A stretch of DNA of 43,369 bases from Betaproteobacteria bacterium RIFCSPLOWO2_02_FULL_67_26 (lineage in GTDB: Bacteria > Pseudomonadota > Gammaproteobacteria > Burkholderiales > SG8-41), in contig MERD01000040.1 of the NCBI GenBank assembly GCA_001771935.1, forward strand, positions 1 through 43,369. The letters run 5' to 3'. The notes beneath the pieces are model-generated. The model was not told where the DNA came from and searched no databases. It worked only from the letters and a program-made list of their open reading frames with translations. Shown piece after piece: positions 5,491 through 14,597 of the stretch (within the stretch, counting starts at the first letter, position 1; each line of letters begins with the position of its first letter). Position numbers and translations under genes: made by a program.

Positions 5491-7275
5491 TCAGAATTTC
5501 TCGGGCGCGAGCGCGAGGACGCTGTCCGCGCCGCGCGTGACCTCGCGCGCGAGCGGCAGCGCCTTCGGCAGCTCGTGCTCGGCGAAGAAGCGCGCGGTCG
5601 CAAGCTTGGCGTCGAGGAAATCACGGTCGGCGTCCGGCTGCTTGCGCTTCTCATGGGCGATGAGCGCCGCGCGCGCCATCATCCAGCCGCCCGCCACGGT
5701 GCCGAAGAGCTTGAGGTACGGCACCGCCACGCCGGCGACCGCCCTGGGATCTCCCGCATGCGTGCGCACGATCCAGTGCGTCGCGGCTTCGAGCCCGTCG
5801 ACGCTCTCCTTGAGGCCGTCGCGCAGGTAGGTCTCTCCGGCCGACGCGAGCGTCGGCTCGAGCGCGCGCATCGCGCCGATCATGGCGTTCGCGGTCGCGC
5901 CCTTTTCAAGCGCCACCTTGCGCCCGACCAGGTCGTTGGCCTGAATGCCGGTGGTGCCTTCGTAGATCGTCGTGATGCGCGCATCGCGCAGGTACTGCGT
6001 CGCGCCGGTCTCCTCGATGAAGCCCATGCCGCCGTGGACCTGGATGCCGGTCGAGGCGACCTCCACCCCCTGCTCGGTGCACCAGCCCTTGACGACCGGG
6101 GTCAGCAGGTCAAGCAGCGACTGGTTCCGCCGCTTCTCCGCGGGATCGGGATGGCGCCTGGCCTTGTCGAGCGTCGCCGCCGCGAAGTACGCGAGCGCGC
6201 GCATCGCCTCCGTCTGCGCCCGCATGCTCATGAGCATCCGGCGCACGTCGGGGTGGTGGATGATGGTGACGCGGTCGCCGCCCCGCTGGCCGATCTCGCG
6301 GCCCTGCACGCGCGTCCGCGCGTATTCCAGCGCGTGCTGGTAGGCGCGCTCGCCGGCCGCCACGCCCTCCACGCCGACCGCGAGGCGCGCGTGGTTCATC
6401 ATGGTGAACATGTACTCGAGGCCGCGGTTCTCTTCGCCCACGAGGTGGCCGATCGCGCCCTTCCGGTCGCCGTACGCGAGCACGCAGGTCGGACTGCCGC
6501 GGATCCCGAGCTTGTGCTCGATCGAGACGCACTTGACGTCGTTGCGCTCGCCCGGCGTGCCGTCCGGCTTCGGCAGGAACTTGGGAACGATGAACAGCGA
6601 GATGCCCTTCACGCCTTCCGGCGCGTCGGGCGTGCGGGCGAGCACGAGGTGGATGATGTTCTCCGACAGGTCGTGCTCGCCCCAGGTGATGAAGATCTTG
6701 GTGCCCTGGATGCGGTAGTGGCCGCCTTCGCGCACGGCGCGCGTGCGCACCGCCGAGAGATCCGAGCCCGCCTGCGGCTCGGTCAGGTTCATGGTGCCGG
6801 TCCACACGCCCGAGGTGAGCTTGCCGGCATAGGTTTTCAGCTGCTCCGGCGAGGCGTGCGCTCTCAGCGCCTCGAGCACGCCCGAGGTGAGCATCGGGGC
6901 GAGGCACAGCGCCATGTTCGCGCTCTTCCAGATTTCCTGAACCGGGGTCGCGATGAGGTGCGGCAGGCCCTGCCCGCCGTACTCGGGCTCGCCGCCGAGG
7001 CCGTTCCACCCCGCCTCGACGAACTGGCGATAGGCCTCCTTGAACCCCTTCGGCGCGGTTACCGCGCCGTCGGAGAGGCGCGCCCCCTGCCGGTCGCCCT
7101 CGCGGTTCAGGGGATCGAGCACCTCCTGCGCGAATTTCCCCGCCTCGCCCAGCACCGCCTCCACCAGCTCGGCGTTGACCTCGCCATGGCCCGGCAGCGC
7201 CGCGACCTCGGACAGCCCCGCCAGCTCCTCGATGGCGAAGCGCATGTCCTTCAGCGGCGCGGAATATGTAGACAT
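5491..7275 (-). CDS. acyl-CoA dehydrogenase of the long (DmdC/AcdA-like) class
   Basis: 594 residues, the length of the subgroup with an extra N-terminal region and an extra C-terminal domain (PF12806-like). FAD-dependent alpha,beta-dehydrogenation of an acyl-CoA, with electrons passed to ETF. Motifs are the FAD-binding MNLTEPQAGSDLSAVRTRA, KIFITWGEHD, the GMGFIEETGATQYLRDARI helix and IYEGTTGIQANDLVGRK, where the family base Glu sits in YEGT. Related proteins act on 3-methylmercaptopropionyl-CoA or medium-chain acyl-CoA; the substrate here is unknown. ATG 7275 has CAGGAGC eight bases upstream. It follows etfA after a 104-base spacer filled with octamer repeats. Confidence 0.93.
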   Translation of the reverse strand: MSTYSAPLKDMRFAIEELAGLSEVAALPGHGEVNAELVEAVLGEAGKFAQEVLDPLNREGDRQGARLSDGAVTAPKGFKEAYRQFVEAGWNGLGGEPEYGGQGLPHLIATPVQEIWKSANMALCLAPMLTSGVLEALRAHASPEQLKTYAGKLTSGVWTGTMNLTEPQAGSDLSAVRTRAVREGGHYRIQGTKIFITWGEHDLSENIIHLVLARTPDAPEGVKGISLFIVPKFLPKPDGTPGERNDVKCVSIEHKLGIRGSPTCVLAYGDRKGAIGHLVGEENRGLEYMFTMMNHARLAVGVEGVAAGERAYQHALEYARTRVQGREIGQRGGDRVTIIHHPDVRRMLMSMRAQTEAMRALAYFAAATLDKARRHPDPAEKRRNQSLLDLLTPVVKGWCTEQGVEVASTGIQVHGGMGFIEETGATQYLRDARITTIYEGTTGIQANDLVGRKVALEKGATANAMIGAMRALEPTLASAGETYLRDGLKESVDGLEAATHWIVRTHAGDPRAVAGVAVPYLKLFGTVAGGWMMARAALIAHEKRKQPDADRDFLDAKLATARFFAEHELPKALPLAREVTRGADSVLALAPEKF

Positions 7276-7296
7276 CAACAATCGCTCCTGCCGCGC

Positions 7297-7373
7297 GGGA
7301 GAGCGGGAGAGCGTGAGGGCGTGAGAGCGAGCAGAATCCCCCTCCCGATCTCCCGAACTCCCGATCTCACGAT
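7297..7373. repeat. octamer repeats with inverted copies (etfA-acd spacer)
   Basis: Four 8-base words in a row (GGGAGAGC twice, GTGAGGGC, GTGAGAGC at 7297-7328) are followed by four complementary-type words (CTCCCGAT, CTCCCGAA, CTCCCGAT, CTCACGAT at 7342-7373). The two arms can fold into a long imperfect hairpin between the etfA stop and the acyl-CoA dehydrogenase start. Confidence 0.8.
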
Positions 7374-7379
7374 CCGTCC

Positions 7380-8306
7380 TTAGAGCTCGCTCGTGAGCTC
7401 GGGGACGGCTTTGAACAGGTCCTCGACGAGCCAGTAGTTGGCGACGGCGAAAATCGGGGCTTCCGCATCCTTGTTGATGGCGATGATCACCTTGCTGTCC
7501 TTCATCCCCGCGAGATGCTGGATCGCGCCGGAGATGCCGACCGCGATGTAGAGCTCGGGCGCGACGATCTTGCCGGTCTGCCCGACCTGGTAATCGTTCG
7601 GCACGAAGCCCGAGTCCACCGCCGCGCGCGAGGCGCCGACTGCCGCGCCGAGCTTGTCGGCGAGCGCTTCCAGTATCTTGAAGCTCTCGGCGCTGCCCAT
7701 GCCGCGGCCGCCGGAGACGATAATGCGCGCCGCGGCCAGCTCGGGACGTGCCGATTTGGTCAGTTCCTGCCCGTTGAATTTCGAGAGCCCCGTATCCGGT
7801 CCCGGCGCGAGGGCTTCGACGGGCGCGGCTCCGCCCGCGCCCGCGGCGTCGAACGCGGTGCCCCGTACCGTCACCACCTTGATCCTGTCCGAGGATCTCA
7901 CCGTGGCGAGCACGTTGCCGGCGTAAATGGGCCGCACGAACGTATCGGGCGCGTCCACCGCGGAAATGTCCGAGATCTGCTGCACGTCGAGCAGCGCCGC
8001 GACGCGCGGCATGAGGTTCTTGCCGAAGCCGGTGGCCGGCGCCACGAGATGCGTGAAATTCGCGGCGAGCGGCACGATCAGGGCGGCGAGGTTCTCCGCG
8101 AGGAATCCCTGGTAATGCGGTGCGTCGCAATGGAGCGCCTTCTTCACGCCGGCGAGTTTCGCCGCCGCCTGCGCGGCATCCGCGCACTGGTGGCCGGCCA
8201 CCAGCACCGTCACGTCGCCGCCCATCTTCGCCGCCGCCGTCACGGCGCTCGCCGTGCCCGTCTTGAGCTGCTTGCCGTCGTGCTCCGCGATTACGAGAAC
8301 TGCCAT
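7380..8306 (-). CDS. etfA: electron transfer flavoprotein, alpha subunit
   Basis: 308 residues. The N-terminal domain begins [14 protein letters not shown]. The C-terminal FAD domain is clear: [21 protein letters not shown], then [38 protein letters not shown], then [16 protein letters not shown]. With EtfB it carries electrons from acyl-CoA dehydrogenases to ETF:ubiquinone oxidoreductase. It lies between etfB and the acyl-CoA dehydrogenase in one operon. The region upstream of ATG 8306 has only a weak GGGA as ribosome binding site, because repeat words occupy the spacer to etfB. Confidence 0.97.
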   Translation of the reverse strand: MAVLVIAEHDGKQLKTGTASAVTAAAKMGGDVTVLVAGHQCADAAQAAAKLAGVKKALHCDAPHYQGFLAENLAALIVPLAANFTHLVAPATGFGKNLMPRVAALLDVQQISDISAVDAPDTFVRPIYAGNVLATVRSSDRIKVVTVRGTAFDAAGAGGAAPVEALAPGPDTGLSKFNGQELTKSARPELAAARIIVSGGRGMGSAESFKILEALADKLGAAVGASRAAVDSGFVPNDYQVGQTGKIVAPELYIAVGISGAIQHLAGMKDSKVIIAINKDAEAPIFAVANYWLVEDLFKAVPELTSEL

Positions 8307-8319
8307 GTATTTCCCGCTT

Positions 8320-8368
8320 CAGTTTTCAGTTTTCAGGGACGAATCACGATTCACGAATCACGATCCAC
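8320..8368. repeat. heptad repeats in the etfB-etfA spacer
   Basis: CAGTTTT twice (8320-8333), then four heptads GAATCAC, GATTCAC, GAATCAC, GATCCAC (8341-8368). They fill nearly the whole spacer between the etfB stop (8373) and the etfA start (8306). Confidence 0.8.
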
Positions 8369-8372
8369 GGTT

Positions 8373-9122
8373 CTAAATGACCTTCGCCTCATTCCTGAGC
8401 TTCGCCACCAGCTCCTTCACGTCGGCGACCTTGACGCCGGCGCCGCGCTTGGCCGGCTCCTGCATTTTCAGCGTGGTGAGGCGCGGGGTCACGTCCACGC
8501 CGAGCGCGTCGGGCTTCACGACCTCGAGCGGCTTCTTCTTGGCCTTCATGATGTTGGGCAGCGTCACGTAGCGCGGCTCGTTCAGGCGCAGGTCGGTGGT
8601 CACCACCGCCGGCAGCCTGATCGTGAGCTTCTCCAGGCCGCCGTCGATCTCGCGCGTGACCTCCGCGCTGTCGCCGCTCACCTCGAGTTTCGAGATGAAG
8701 GCCGCCTGCGGCCAGCCGAGCAGCGCGGCGAGCATCTGTCCCGACTGGTTCGAGTCGTCGTCGATCGCCTGCTTGCCCATGATGACGAGCCGCGGGGACT
8801 CCTTCGCCGCGATTGCCTTCATCACCTTCGCCACCGCGAGCGGCTGCACCTCGACGTCGGTCTCGACCAGGATGCCGCGGTCGGCGCCCATCGCCATCGC
8901 GGTGCGCAGCGTCTCCTGGCACTGCTGGGCGCCGATCGAGACCGCCACGATCTCGGTCACGACGCCCGCCTCCTTCATGCGCACCGCCTGCTCCATCGCG
9001 ATCTCGCAGAACGGGTTCATCGTCATCTTGACGTTGGCGGTCTCGACGCCGCTGCCGTCGGGCTTGACCCGCACCTTGACGTAGGGATCGATCACGCGCT
9101 TGACCGTTACCAGGACCTTCAT
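8373..9122 (-). CDS. etfB: electron transfer flavoprotein, beta subunit
   Basis: 249 residues starting [20 protein letters not shown], the typical EtfB start, with the AMP-binding and signature regions: [17 protein letters not shown], then [26 protein letters not shown], then [28 protein letters not shown]. It pairs with EtfA downstream to accept electrons from the acyl-CoA dehydrogenase encoded third in the operon. ATG 9122 has GGAGCAGC just upstream. The 131 bases between it and radA hold no gene or clear motif that I can see. Confidence 0.97.
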   Translation of the reverse strand: MKVLVTVKRVIDPYVKVRVKPDGSGVETANVKMTMNPFCEIAMEQAVRMKEAGVVTEIVAVSIGAQQCQETLRTAMAMGADRGILVETDVEVQPLAVAKVMKAIAAKESPRLVIMGKQAIDDDSNQSGQMLAALLGWPQAAFISKLEVSGDSAEVTREIDGGLEKLTIRLPAVVTTDLRLNEPRYVTLPNIMKAKKKPLEVVKPDALGVDVTPRLTTLKMQEPAKRGAGVKVADVKELVAKLRNEAKVI

Positions 9123-9253
9123 CGCTGCTCCCGCGGAAACTGCCTTGGAAAGGGCTGCCATTTTACCGGATCGCGCCCACTGCCGGAATCGCCGCGGGCC
9201 GCATTGTGGTCCCGCGCGGCGTCCGCGGCGCGCCGTCCGGGGCGCCGGCGGCC

Positions 9254-10624
9254 CTACTTCGAAACGAGGTCGCGAACCCGGATTACCGCCTCGTCGACGC
9301 GCCGCACGGCCATCACTTCGAGCCCCGCGATCGCCTGCCGGGGCTTGTTGGCGTGAGGGATCAGCGCGTGCGTGAACCCGAGCTTGGCCGCTTCGCGCAG
9401 CCGCTCCTGCCCGCGCTGCACCGGCCGCACCTCGCCGACAAGGCCGACCTCGCCGTATACCACGAGCCCGGCGGGCAGCGGCTGGTTCTTGAGCGAGGAG
9501 ACGACCGCCATCAGCACCGCGAGGTCCGCGGCGGGCTCGGTGATCTTCACGCCGCCGACGGCGTTGACGAACACGTCCTGGTCGAAGCAGGCGATGCCGG
9601 CGTGCCGGTGCAGTACGGCGAGCAGCAGCGCGAGCCGGTTCTGCTCGAGGCCGACCGAGAGGCGCCGCGGATTGGGCGCGTGCGCCCCGTCCACCAGTGC
9701 CTGGATCTCCACCAGCATCGGGCGCGTGCCTTCCTGCGTCACCATCACGCACGAGCCGGCGACTTCCGACCCGTGCTGCGACAGGAACAGGGCCGACGGG
9801 TTGGACACGCCCTTCAGGCCCTTTTCCGTCATGGCGAACACGCCCAGCTCGTTGACCGCGCCGTAGCGGTTCTTGAACGCGCGGATCAGGCGGAAGCTCG
9901 AATGCGTGTCCCCCTCGAAATAGAGCACGGTGTCCACCATGTGCTCGAGCACGCGCGGCCCGGCGAGCGCGCCTTCCTTGGTCACGTGGCCGATCAGGAC
10001 GATGGCGATGCCGCTGCTCTTGGCCACGCGCGTGAGCTGCGCGGCGCACTCGCGCACCTGCGCGACCGATCCGGGCGCCGACTGCAACTGGCCCGAGTAC
10101 AGCGTCTGGATCGAATCGAGGACCGCGATCTCCGGCTGCTCCGCCGCCAGCGCCGCCTGGATTTTCTCCAGGTTGATCTCGGGCAGGACGTGCACGCCGC
10201 GCGCATCGACGCCGAGGCGGCGCGCGTGCAGGGCGACCTGCTCGCTCGACTCCTCGCCGGTGACGTACAGCACCTTGCGGGTCCCGCCGATTCCGGCGAG
10301 CGCCTGCAGCAGCAGCGTGGATTTGCCGATGCCGGGATCGCCGCCGAGGAGCACGACGCCGCCCGGCACCAGGCCTCCGCCCAGCACCCGGTCGAACTCC
10401 TCGATGCCGGTCCGGATGCGGGACTCCTCGCGCGCCTCCACCTCGGACAGGCGCTGCAGCCGGCCCGCCTGGGCCGCCAGCCCGAAGCGATTGGCGGCGG
10501 GTGCGGGTTCCGCGACGGTCTCGACCAGCGTGTTCCAGGCCTGGCAGTGCGGGCACTGGCCCTGCCACTTGAGCACCTGGCCGCCGCATTCAGTGCAGGA
10601 ATAGACCGACTTGGCTTTTGCCAT
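9254..10624 (-). CDS. radA: DNA repair protein RadA
   Basis: 456 residues, normal RadA length. A branch-migration ATPase related to RecA that processes recombination intermediates. N-terminal C4 zinc finger (C10, C13, C24, C27), Walker A GDPGIGKS near 95-102, the RadA-specific KNRYG motif ([14 protein letters not shown]), and a C-terminal Lon-protease-like domain ([13 protein letters not shown] ... [14 protein letters not shown]). It starts three bases after the alr stop, so radA follows alr in a leftward operon, a usual betaproteobacterial arrangement. Confidence 0.97.
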   Translation of the reverse strand: MAKAKSVYSCTECGGQVLKWQGQCPHCQAWNTLVETVAEPAPAANRFGLAAQAGRLQRLSEVEAREESRIRTGIEEFDRVLGGGLVPGGVVLLGGDPGIGKSTLLLQALAGIGGTRKVLYVTGEESSEQVALHARRLGVDARGVHVLPEINLEKIQAALAAEQPEIAVLDSIQTLYSGQLQSAPGSVAQVRECAAQLTRVAKSSGIAIVLIGHVTKEGALAGPRVLEHMVDTVLYFEGDTHSSFRLIRAFKNRYGAVNELGVFAMTEKGLKGVSNPSALFLSQHGSEVAGSCVMVTQEGTRPMLVEIQALVDGAHAPNPRRLSVGLEQNRLALLLAVLHRHAGIACFDQDVFVNAVGGVKITEPAADLAVLMAVVSSLKNQPLPAGLVVYGEVGLVGEVRPVQRGQERLREAAKLGFTHALIPHANKPRQAIAGLEVMAVRRVDEAVIRVRDLVSK

Positions 10625-10627
10625 ACG

Positions 10628-11692
10628 TCACGCTTCCACGATACGAACGCGCGGCGCGAGCGCGCACAGCAGCTGATAGCCCACGGTGCCCGCCGCCTGG
10701 GCGACCCGTTCCACCGGCATCCCCTCGCCCCACAGCACGACCCGCGCCCCGGGGCCTGCTTCGGGCAGCTCCGAGAGGTCCACGCACAACAAGTCCATCG
10801 AGACGCGTCCGGCGGTGCCCGTCGTGCGCCCGGCCACGCTGACCGGCGTTCCATTCGGCGCGTGGCGCGGATAGCCGTCCGCGTAGCCGCACGCGACGAC
10901 ACCGATCCGCAGCGCCCGGTCCGCCCGGAACATCCCGCCGTAGCCCACGGTGTCCCCGGGCCGCAGGTCCTGCACCGCGATGATGCGGCTCTCGAGCGTC
11001 ATGGCGGGCTTCAGCCCGGCCTCATCGCCGACGCCCTCGGGAAACGGGGAACAGCCGTAGAGCATGATGCCGGGCCGGACCCAGTCGGCGTGGGTCTCCG
11101 GGTAACGCAGTATGGCGGCGGAGTTGGCGAGGCTGCGCGGAAGGGTGTCGCCGTCCGGCAGCTGCTGCAAGCGCGCCATCTGCCAGGCCACCCCGCGCGC
11201 GTCATCGGCGTTTGCGAAGTGCGTCATGAGCGCGATGGCGCCGACGCCCGGGTTGCTCCGCAGGCGGTCGCGCGCGGCCGCGAACTCGCCGGGGGACAGC
11301 CCCAGCCGGTTCATGCCGGTGTTCACCTTGAGCAGCACGTCGAGCCTCGCGTCCGCCGCCAGCCCGTCGAGCGCCGCGATCTGCTCCCGGCAGTGGACCA
11401 CGGCGGCAAGCCGGTGCCGTGCCAGCAGCGGCAGCTCGTCCGGGCCGAAGAACCCCTCGAGCAGCACGATGCGCTGCCGGTATCCCGCCTCGCGCAGGCG
11501 CACCGCCTCGTCCAGCTCGAGCAGCGCGTAGCCGTCCGCCTCCGACAGCGCCGCCGCCGCCCGCGACAGGCCGTGCCCGTAGGCGTTCGCCTTGATCACC
11601 GCCAGCACCTTCGACGCCGGCGCGTGGCGGCGCACCACGGCGAGGTTGTGCTTCAGCGCGGCGGAATGGATGGTGGCGAAGAGCGGGCGCAC
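10628..11692 (-). CDS. alr: alanine racemase
   Basis: 354 residues. A PLP enzyme that makes D-alanine for peptidoglycan. The PLP lysine is K34 in AVIKANAYGHG. The C-terminal catalytic Tyr region is TVGYGGMFRADRALRIGVV followed by CGYADGYPR, and SMDLLCVDLSEL is the usual beta-domain stretch. It sits between the lysR gene (four-base gap) and radA (three-base gap), suggesting cotranscription of lysR-alr-radA. Confidence 0.97.
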   Translation of the reverse strand: MRPLFATIHSAALKHNLAVVRRHAPASKVLAVIKANAYGHGLSRAAAALSEADGYALLELDEAVRLREAGYRQRIVLLEGFFGPDELPLLARHRLAAVVHCREQIAALDGLAADARLDVLLKVNTGMNRLGLSPGEFAAARDRLRSNPGVGAIALMTHFANADDARGVAWQMARLQQLPDGDTLPRSLANSAAILRYPETHADWVRPGIMLYGCSPFPEGVGDEAGLKPAMTLESRIIAVQDLRPGDTVGYGGMFRADRALRIGVVACGYADGYPRHAPNGTPVSVAGRTTGTAGRVSMDLLCVDLSELPEAGPGARVVLWGEGMPVERVAQAAGTVGYQLLCALAPRVRIVEA

Positions 11693-11696
11693 GGCC

Positions 11697-12605
11697 TCAC
11701 CCCTCGTTCGCCAGCTTCTTCATCCTGGCCGCGGCGAACTCGACGAACGCGGTGAGCAGCTTCGAGCGGAACTTCTCCTTGGGGTGCACGAACGAGAACG
11801 TCCGCATCAGCCGCGGCTCGAGCGGCACCGCGACCAGCGTGCCGAGCTTGCGCTCCTTGCCCACCGTGGCGCGCGAGACAATGGCGACGCCGAGCCCGGT
11901 CTCGACCACGCCCTTGATCGCCTCGATGCTGCCGAGTTCCATCACGATGTTGAGGTCATCGAGCGCAACGCTGCATTGCCGCAGGTACTGGTCCGTGTAT
12001 TCGCGCGTGCCGGAGCCCAGCTCCCGGTTCACGTAGGGCTCGCCCACCAGCTGCCGCGGCTCGACCCCGCCCAGCCTGGCGAACCGGTGCGAGGGCGCGC
12101 AGATCAGCACCAGCTCGTCCTCGCAGCACGCCTCGGTGCGCAGGGCCGGCAGGTGGGACGGCGACTCGATCAGGCCCAGGTCGAGCGCGTGATCGGCGAC
12201 GCGGCTCTCGATCATCTCGGAATTGCCGACCGTCATGTGCGCGTGCACCTGGGGATGCTGTGCCTTGAACTCGCCGAGCATGCGCGGCAGGATGTACTGC
12301 GCGATGGTCAGGCTCGCGCCGAGCAGCAGCGGCCCGCCCATCGCGCCGGTGAGCTCGCCCACCCGCTGCTCCATTTCATCGGACATGCCGAGAATGCGCT
12401 CGGCGTAGTCCATCACCATGCGGCCCGCCGGCGTGAGCGTGATCTTGCCATGGCTGCGCTCGAACAGGCGCGCGTTGAAGTGCTCCTCGAGCTGCTTGAT
12501 CTGGAACGTCACCGCCGGCTGCGTCATGAACAGCTGCTCGGCGGCTTTCGTGAAGCTCAGGTGCTTGGCGACGGTGTGGAACACCTGCAATCGGCGGTCG
12601 GCCAT
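11697..12605 (-). CDS. LysR-family transcriptional regulator (CbbR/YeiE-like)
   Basis: 302 residues. Winged helix-turn-helix at about 3-62 (FHTVAKHLSFTKAAEQLFMTQPAVTFQIKQLEEHFNA has the standard LTTR pattern), then a linker helix and the periplasmic-binding-protein-like effector domain. Its sequence style resembles the CbbR and YeiE groups, but there are no cbb genes nearby and the ligand is unknown. It is divergent from lplT across a region holding a perfect 6-base dyad with 12-base spacing, a likely binding site. The conserved adjacency with alr-radA and lplT says little about its regulon. Confidence 0.92.
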   Translation of the reverse strand: MADRRLQVFHTVAKHLSFTKAAEQLFMTQPAVTFQIKQLEEHFNARLFERSHGKITLTPAGRMVMDYAERILGMSDEMEQRVGELTGAMGGPLLLGASLTIAQYILPRMLGEFKAQHPQVHAHMTVGNSEMIESRVADHALDLGLIESPSHLPALRTEACCEDELVLICAPSHRFARLGGVEPRQLVGEPYVNRELGSGTREYTDQYLRQCSVALDDLNIVMELGSIEAIKGVVETGLGVAIVSRATVGKERKLGTLVAVPLEPRLMRTFSFVHPKEKFRSKLLTAFVEFAAARMKKLANEG

Positions 12606-12610
12606 ACTTC

Positions 12611-12631
12611 GGTGATGGGTAATGGGTGATG
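12611..12631. repeat. heptad repeats in the lysR-lplT divergent region
   Basis: GGTGATG, GGTAATG, GGTGATG in tandem at 12611-12631, right before the lysR start, where its ribosome binding site would be expected. Confidence 0.7.
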
Positions 12632-12653
12632 GGCGAAAAAGGTTTAGTATTCA

Positions 12654-12677
12654 ACCACATTTCCAATGATCTGTGGT
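12654..12677. promoter_or_regulatory. likely LysR operator between lysR and lplT
   Basis: ACCACA (12654-12659) and TGTGGT (12672-12677) form a perfect inverted repeat with 12 bases between, the dyad form LysR regulators bind. It abuts a TATAAA at 12677-12682, a probable -10 for lplT. The position fits regulation of lplT, of lysR itself, or both. Confidence 0.5.
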
Positions 12678-12682
12678 ATAAA
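12677..12682 (+). promoter_or_regulatory. possible -10 box (TATAAA) of lplT
   Basis: TATAAA lies 36 bases before the lplT start and directly beside the dyad at 12654-12677. No strong -35 is seen; such a promoter would be expected to need an activator. Confidence 0.4.
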
Positions 12683-12718
12683 ACGCCACCCTTTCAAGCC
12701 CGCCCCCCCGGACCGCGC

Positions 12719-14014
12719 ATGCCTTTCGGCTTCTACATCATCATGGCGGCGCAGTTCTTCTCGTCGCTCGCCGACAATGCGCTGTTGATCGCCGCGATCG
12801 CGCTGCTGATCCAGCTGGCCGCGCCGGAGTGGATGACGCCCCTGCTCAAGTTCTTTTTCACCGTTTCGTACGTGGTGTTCGCGGCTTTCGTGGGCGCATT
12901 CGCGGACTCGATGCCCAAGGGGCGCGTGATGTTCATCACCAACCTGGTGAAGATCGCGGGCTGCCTCGCGCTGTTCTTCTACGACTGGCTGCTGTTGCCG
13001 GGCACCCCGTTCTACGTCTCGGTCCTGCTCGCCTACGGCATCGTCGGGCTCGGCGCGGCGGCCTACTCGCCCGCCAAGTACGGCATCCTGACGGAGTACC
13101 TGCCGCACCAGAAGCTCGTGATCGCCAACGGCTGGATCGAGGGCCTGACCGTGGCCTCGATCATACTCGGCACGCTGCTCGGCGGCGTCCTGATCAGCGA
13201 TACGGTGTCGAGGCAGCTGCTCGCGATCGACGTTCCCCGGCTGGAAACCGGCATCGACACGGCGCCGGAGGCGGCGATCCTGGTGATCATCACCTTCTAC
13301 GCGGTCGCGGCGGTGTTCAACCTCTACATCCCCAACACCGGCGTCGACCACCGCGCGCCCAGCAAGAATCCCCTGTTCCTGGTCCACGAGTTCTCGCACT
13401 GCGTGCGGCTCCTGTGGCGCGACAAGCTGGGCCAGATCTCGCTCGCCACGACGACGCTGTTCTGGGGCGCGGGCGCGACGCTGCAGTTCATCGTCCTCAA
13501 ATGGGCGGAAGCCGCGCTCGGCTACACGCTGTCGCAGGCGACGGTCCTGCAGGGGATCTTCGCGGTGGGCATCGCCGCCGGCGCGGTGATCGCCGCGAAA
13601 TTCATCCCGCTCAGCCGTGCCGCCAACATCGTGCCGGTGGGCATCGCGATGGGCCTGGTCGTCATCGTGATGATATTCGTGCGCCGGGTGGAGATCGCGA
13701 TCCCGCTCATGGTCCTGCTCGGGGCGCTCGCCGGCTTCTTCGTGGTGCCGATGAACGCGCTGCTGCAGCACCGCGGCCACATCCTGATGGGCGCCGGCCA
13801 CTCGATCGCGGTGCAGAACTTCAACGAGAACCTGTCGATCCTCGTCATGCTCGGGGTCTACGCGGCCCTGATCCGGCTCGACTTCTCGATCTATACCGTG
13901 ATCGTGCTGTTCGGGCTGTTCGTCGCGATCGCCATGGCGCTGGTGCGGCAGCGCCACCTGAACAACGTCCGCAGCGGCCCGCTGCCGGCGATCCCGTCAG
14001 ACGCCCACCACTAA
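12719..14014 (+). CDS. lplT: lysophospholipid transporter LplT (MFS)
   Basis: 431 residues from ATG 12719, chosen because MPFGFYIIMAAQFFSSLADNALL is the standard LplT start; upstream in-frame ATGs would add a non-conserved Pro-rich lead. The protein is an inner-membrane MFS carrier with about 11-12 hydrophobic helices that moves lysophospholipids into the cell for reacylation. Typical pieces are AFADSMPKGRVMFITN, YGIVGLGAAAYSPAKYGILTE and VVPMNALLQHRGHILMGAGHSIAVQNFNEN. The acyltransferase (Aas) half is not attached or adjacent. The stop is two bases from the convergent cupin gene. Confidence 0.93.
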   Translation: MPFGFYIIMAAQFFSSLADNALLIAAIALLIQLAAPEWMTPLLKFFFTVSYVVFAAFVGAFADSMPKGRVMFITNLVKIAGCLALFFYDWLLLPGTPFYVSVLLAYGIVGLGAAAYSPAKYGILTEYLPHQKLVIANGWIEGLTVASIILGTLLGGVLISDTVSRQLLAIDVPRLETGIDTAPEAAILVIITFYAVAAVFNLYIPNTGVDHRAPSKNPLFLVHEFSHCVRLLWRDKLGQISLATTTLFWGAGATLQFIVLKWAEAALGYTLSQATVLQGIFAVGIAAGAVIAAKFIPLSRAANIVPVGIAMGLVVIVMIFVRRVEIAIPLMVLLGALAGFFVVPMNALLQHRGHILMGAGHSIAVQNFNENLSILVMLGVYAALIRLDFSIYTVIVLFGLFVAIAMALVRQRHLNNVRSGPLPAIPSDAHH

Positions 14015-14016
14015 AT

Positions 14017-14517
14017 TTACACGGCCTCGAACTTGAGGCGCTTCACCTGCTCCATGTTGACGCCCTCGATGCGGATCAGCCGCGTCGGGCCGGCGCGCGT
14101 CGGGGAATGGAGAGCGCCCTCGTTGTAGACGTGCGCCACTCCCGGCGTGAGCTTGTAGGTCTTCAGCTTGCGCACCTTGCCCGGCTTTTCGGCGCTGGCG
14201 GGCTCCAGCAACTGGTAGTCGCTCATCTCGGTTTCCCCGCGCGCCTGGCCGTAGATCGCCCAGGATGGCCCGTGGTCGTGCGGCGGCGACACTTTCGCGC
14301 CCTGGTAGTGATGCGCCAGTATGCAGAACCGCAGCTCCGGATCCTCAAACAGGATCTTGCGCTCGGGCGTCGAATCGTCGAGGGCTTTCCCCACGAACGC
14401 CTCGTCCTTGAGCACGGTCTCCAGCAGCGCGCGCACCTTCTCGCGCCCCGCCGGCCCCGGCTCCGCCTTCAGGATGTCGTGGCACTTCGAGGAAAACTGT
14501 TCCAGTGTAATCGCCAT
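14017..14517 (-). CDS. cupin, cysteine-dioxygenase-like
   Basis: 166 residues. A cupin metal site is visible in VSPPHDHGPSWAIYGQARGETEM (two His and a Glu) with a second motif around VAHVYNEGALHS. The pattern resembles cysteine dioxygenase type I and thiol dioxygenase relatives, but the substrate cannot be read and the active-site Tyr/Cys pair is not evident. ATG 14517 is supported by AAAAGGAGAC nine bases upstream; a seven-residue upstream extension is possible. It stands alone between lplT (convergent) and the reductase gene (same strand, 80-base gap). Confidence 0.75.
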   Translation of the reverse strand: MAITLEQFSSKCHDILKAEPGPAGREKVRALLETVLKDEAFVGKALDDSTPERKILFEDPELRFCILAHHYQGAKVSPPHDHGPSWAIYGQARGETEMSDYQLLEPASAEKPGKVRKLKTYKLTPGVAHVYNEGALHSPTRAGPTRLIRIEGVNMEQVKRLKFEAV

Positions 14518-14597
14518 GGCCTGTCTCCTTTTCCACATGCTGGAATCCGCTCAGCACTCAGGCAAAGTTAGCACTTCCCGCGCCCGCTGTGAAGCCT

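Noticed and set aside
7297-7373. Octamer hairpin as a rho-independent terminator
   Set aside because: No T-run follows either arm, and it lies inside an operon whose next gene is on the same strand; partial attenuation cannot be excluded.
5275-7383. Long open frame on the plus strand opposite the acyl-CoA dehydrogenase
   Set aside because: It is an antisense shadow caused by high GC: Arg/Ala/His-rich, no family features, while the minus-strand enzyme is unmistakable.
9206-11755. 849-codon open frame opposite radA and alr
   Set aside because: Same reason; it spans two well-known genes on the other strand and has no recognisable domain.
11697-12605. Naming the LysR regulator cbbR
   Set aside because: Sequence style is similar but no Calvin-cycle genes are adjacent; the conserved neighbours are alr, radA and lplT.
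12644-13957. 437-codon minus-strand frame opposite lplT
   Set aside because: Composition is Arg/Glu/His/Asp-rich without domain features; lplT on the plus strand has clear membrane helices and family motifs.
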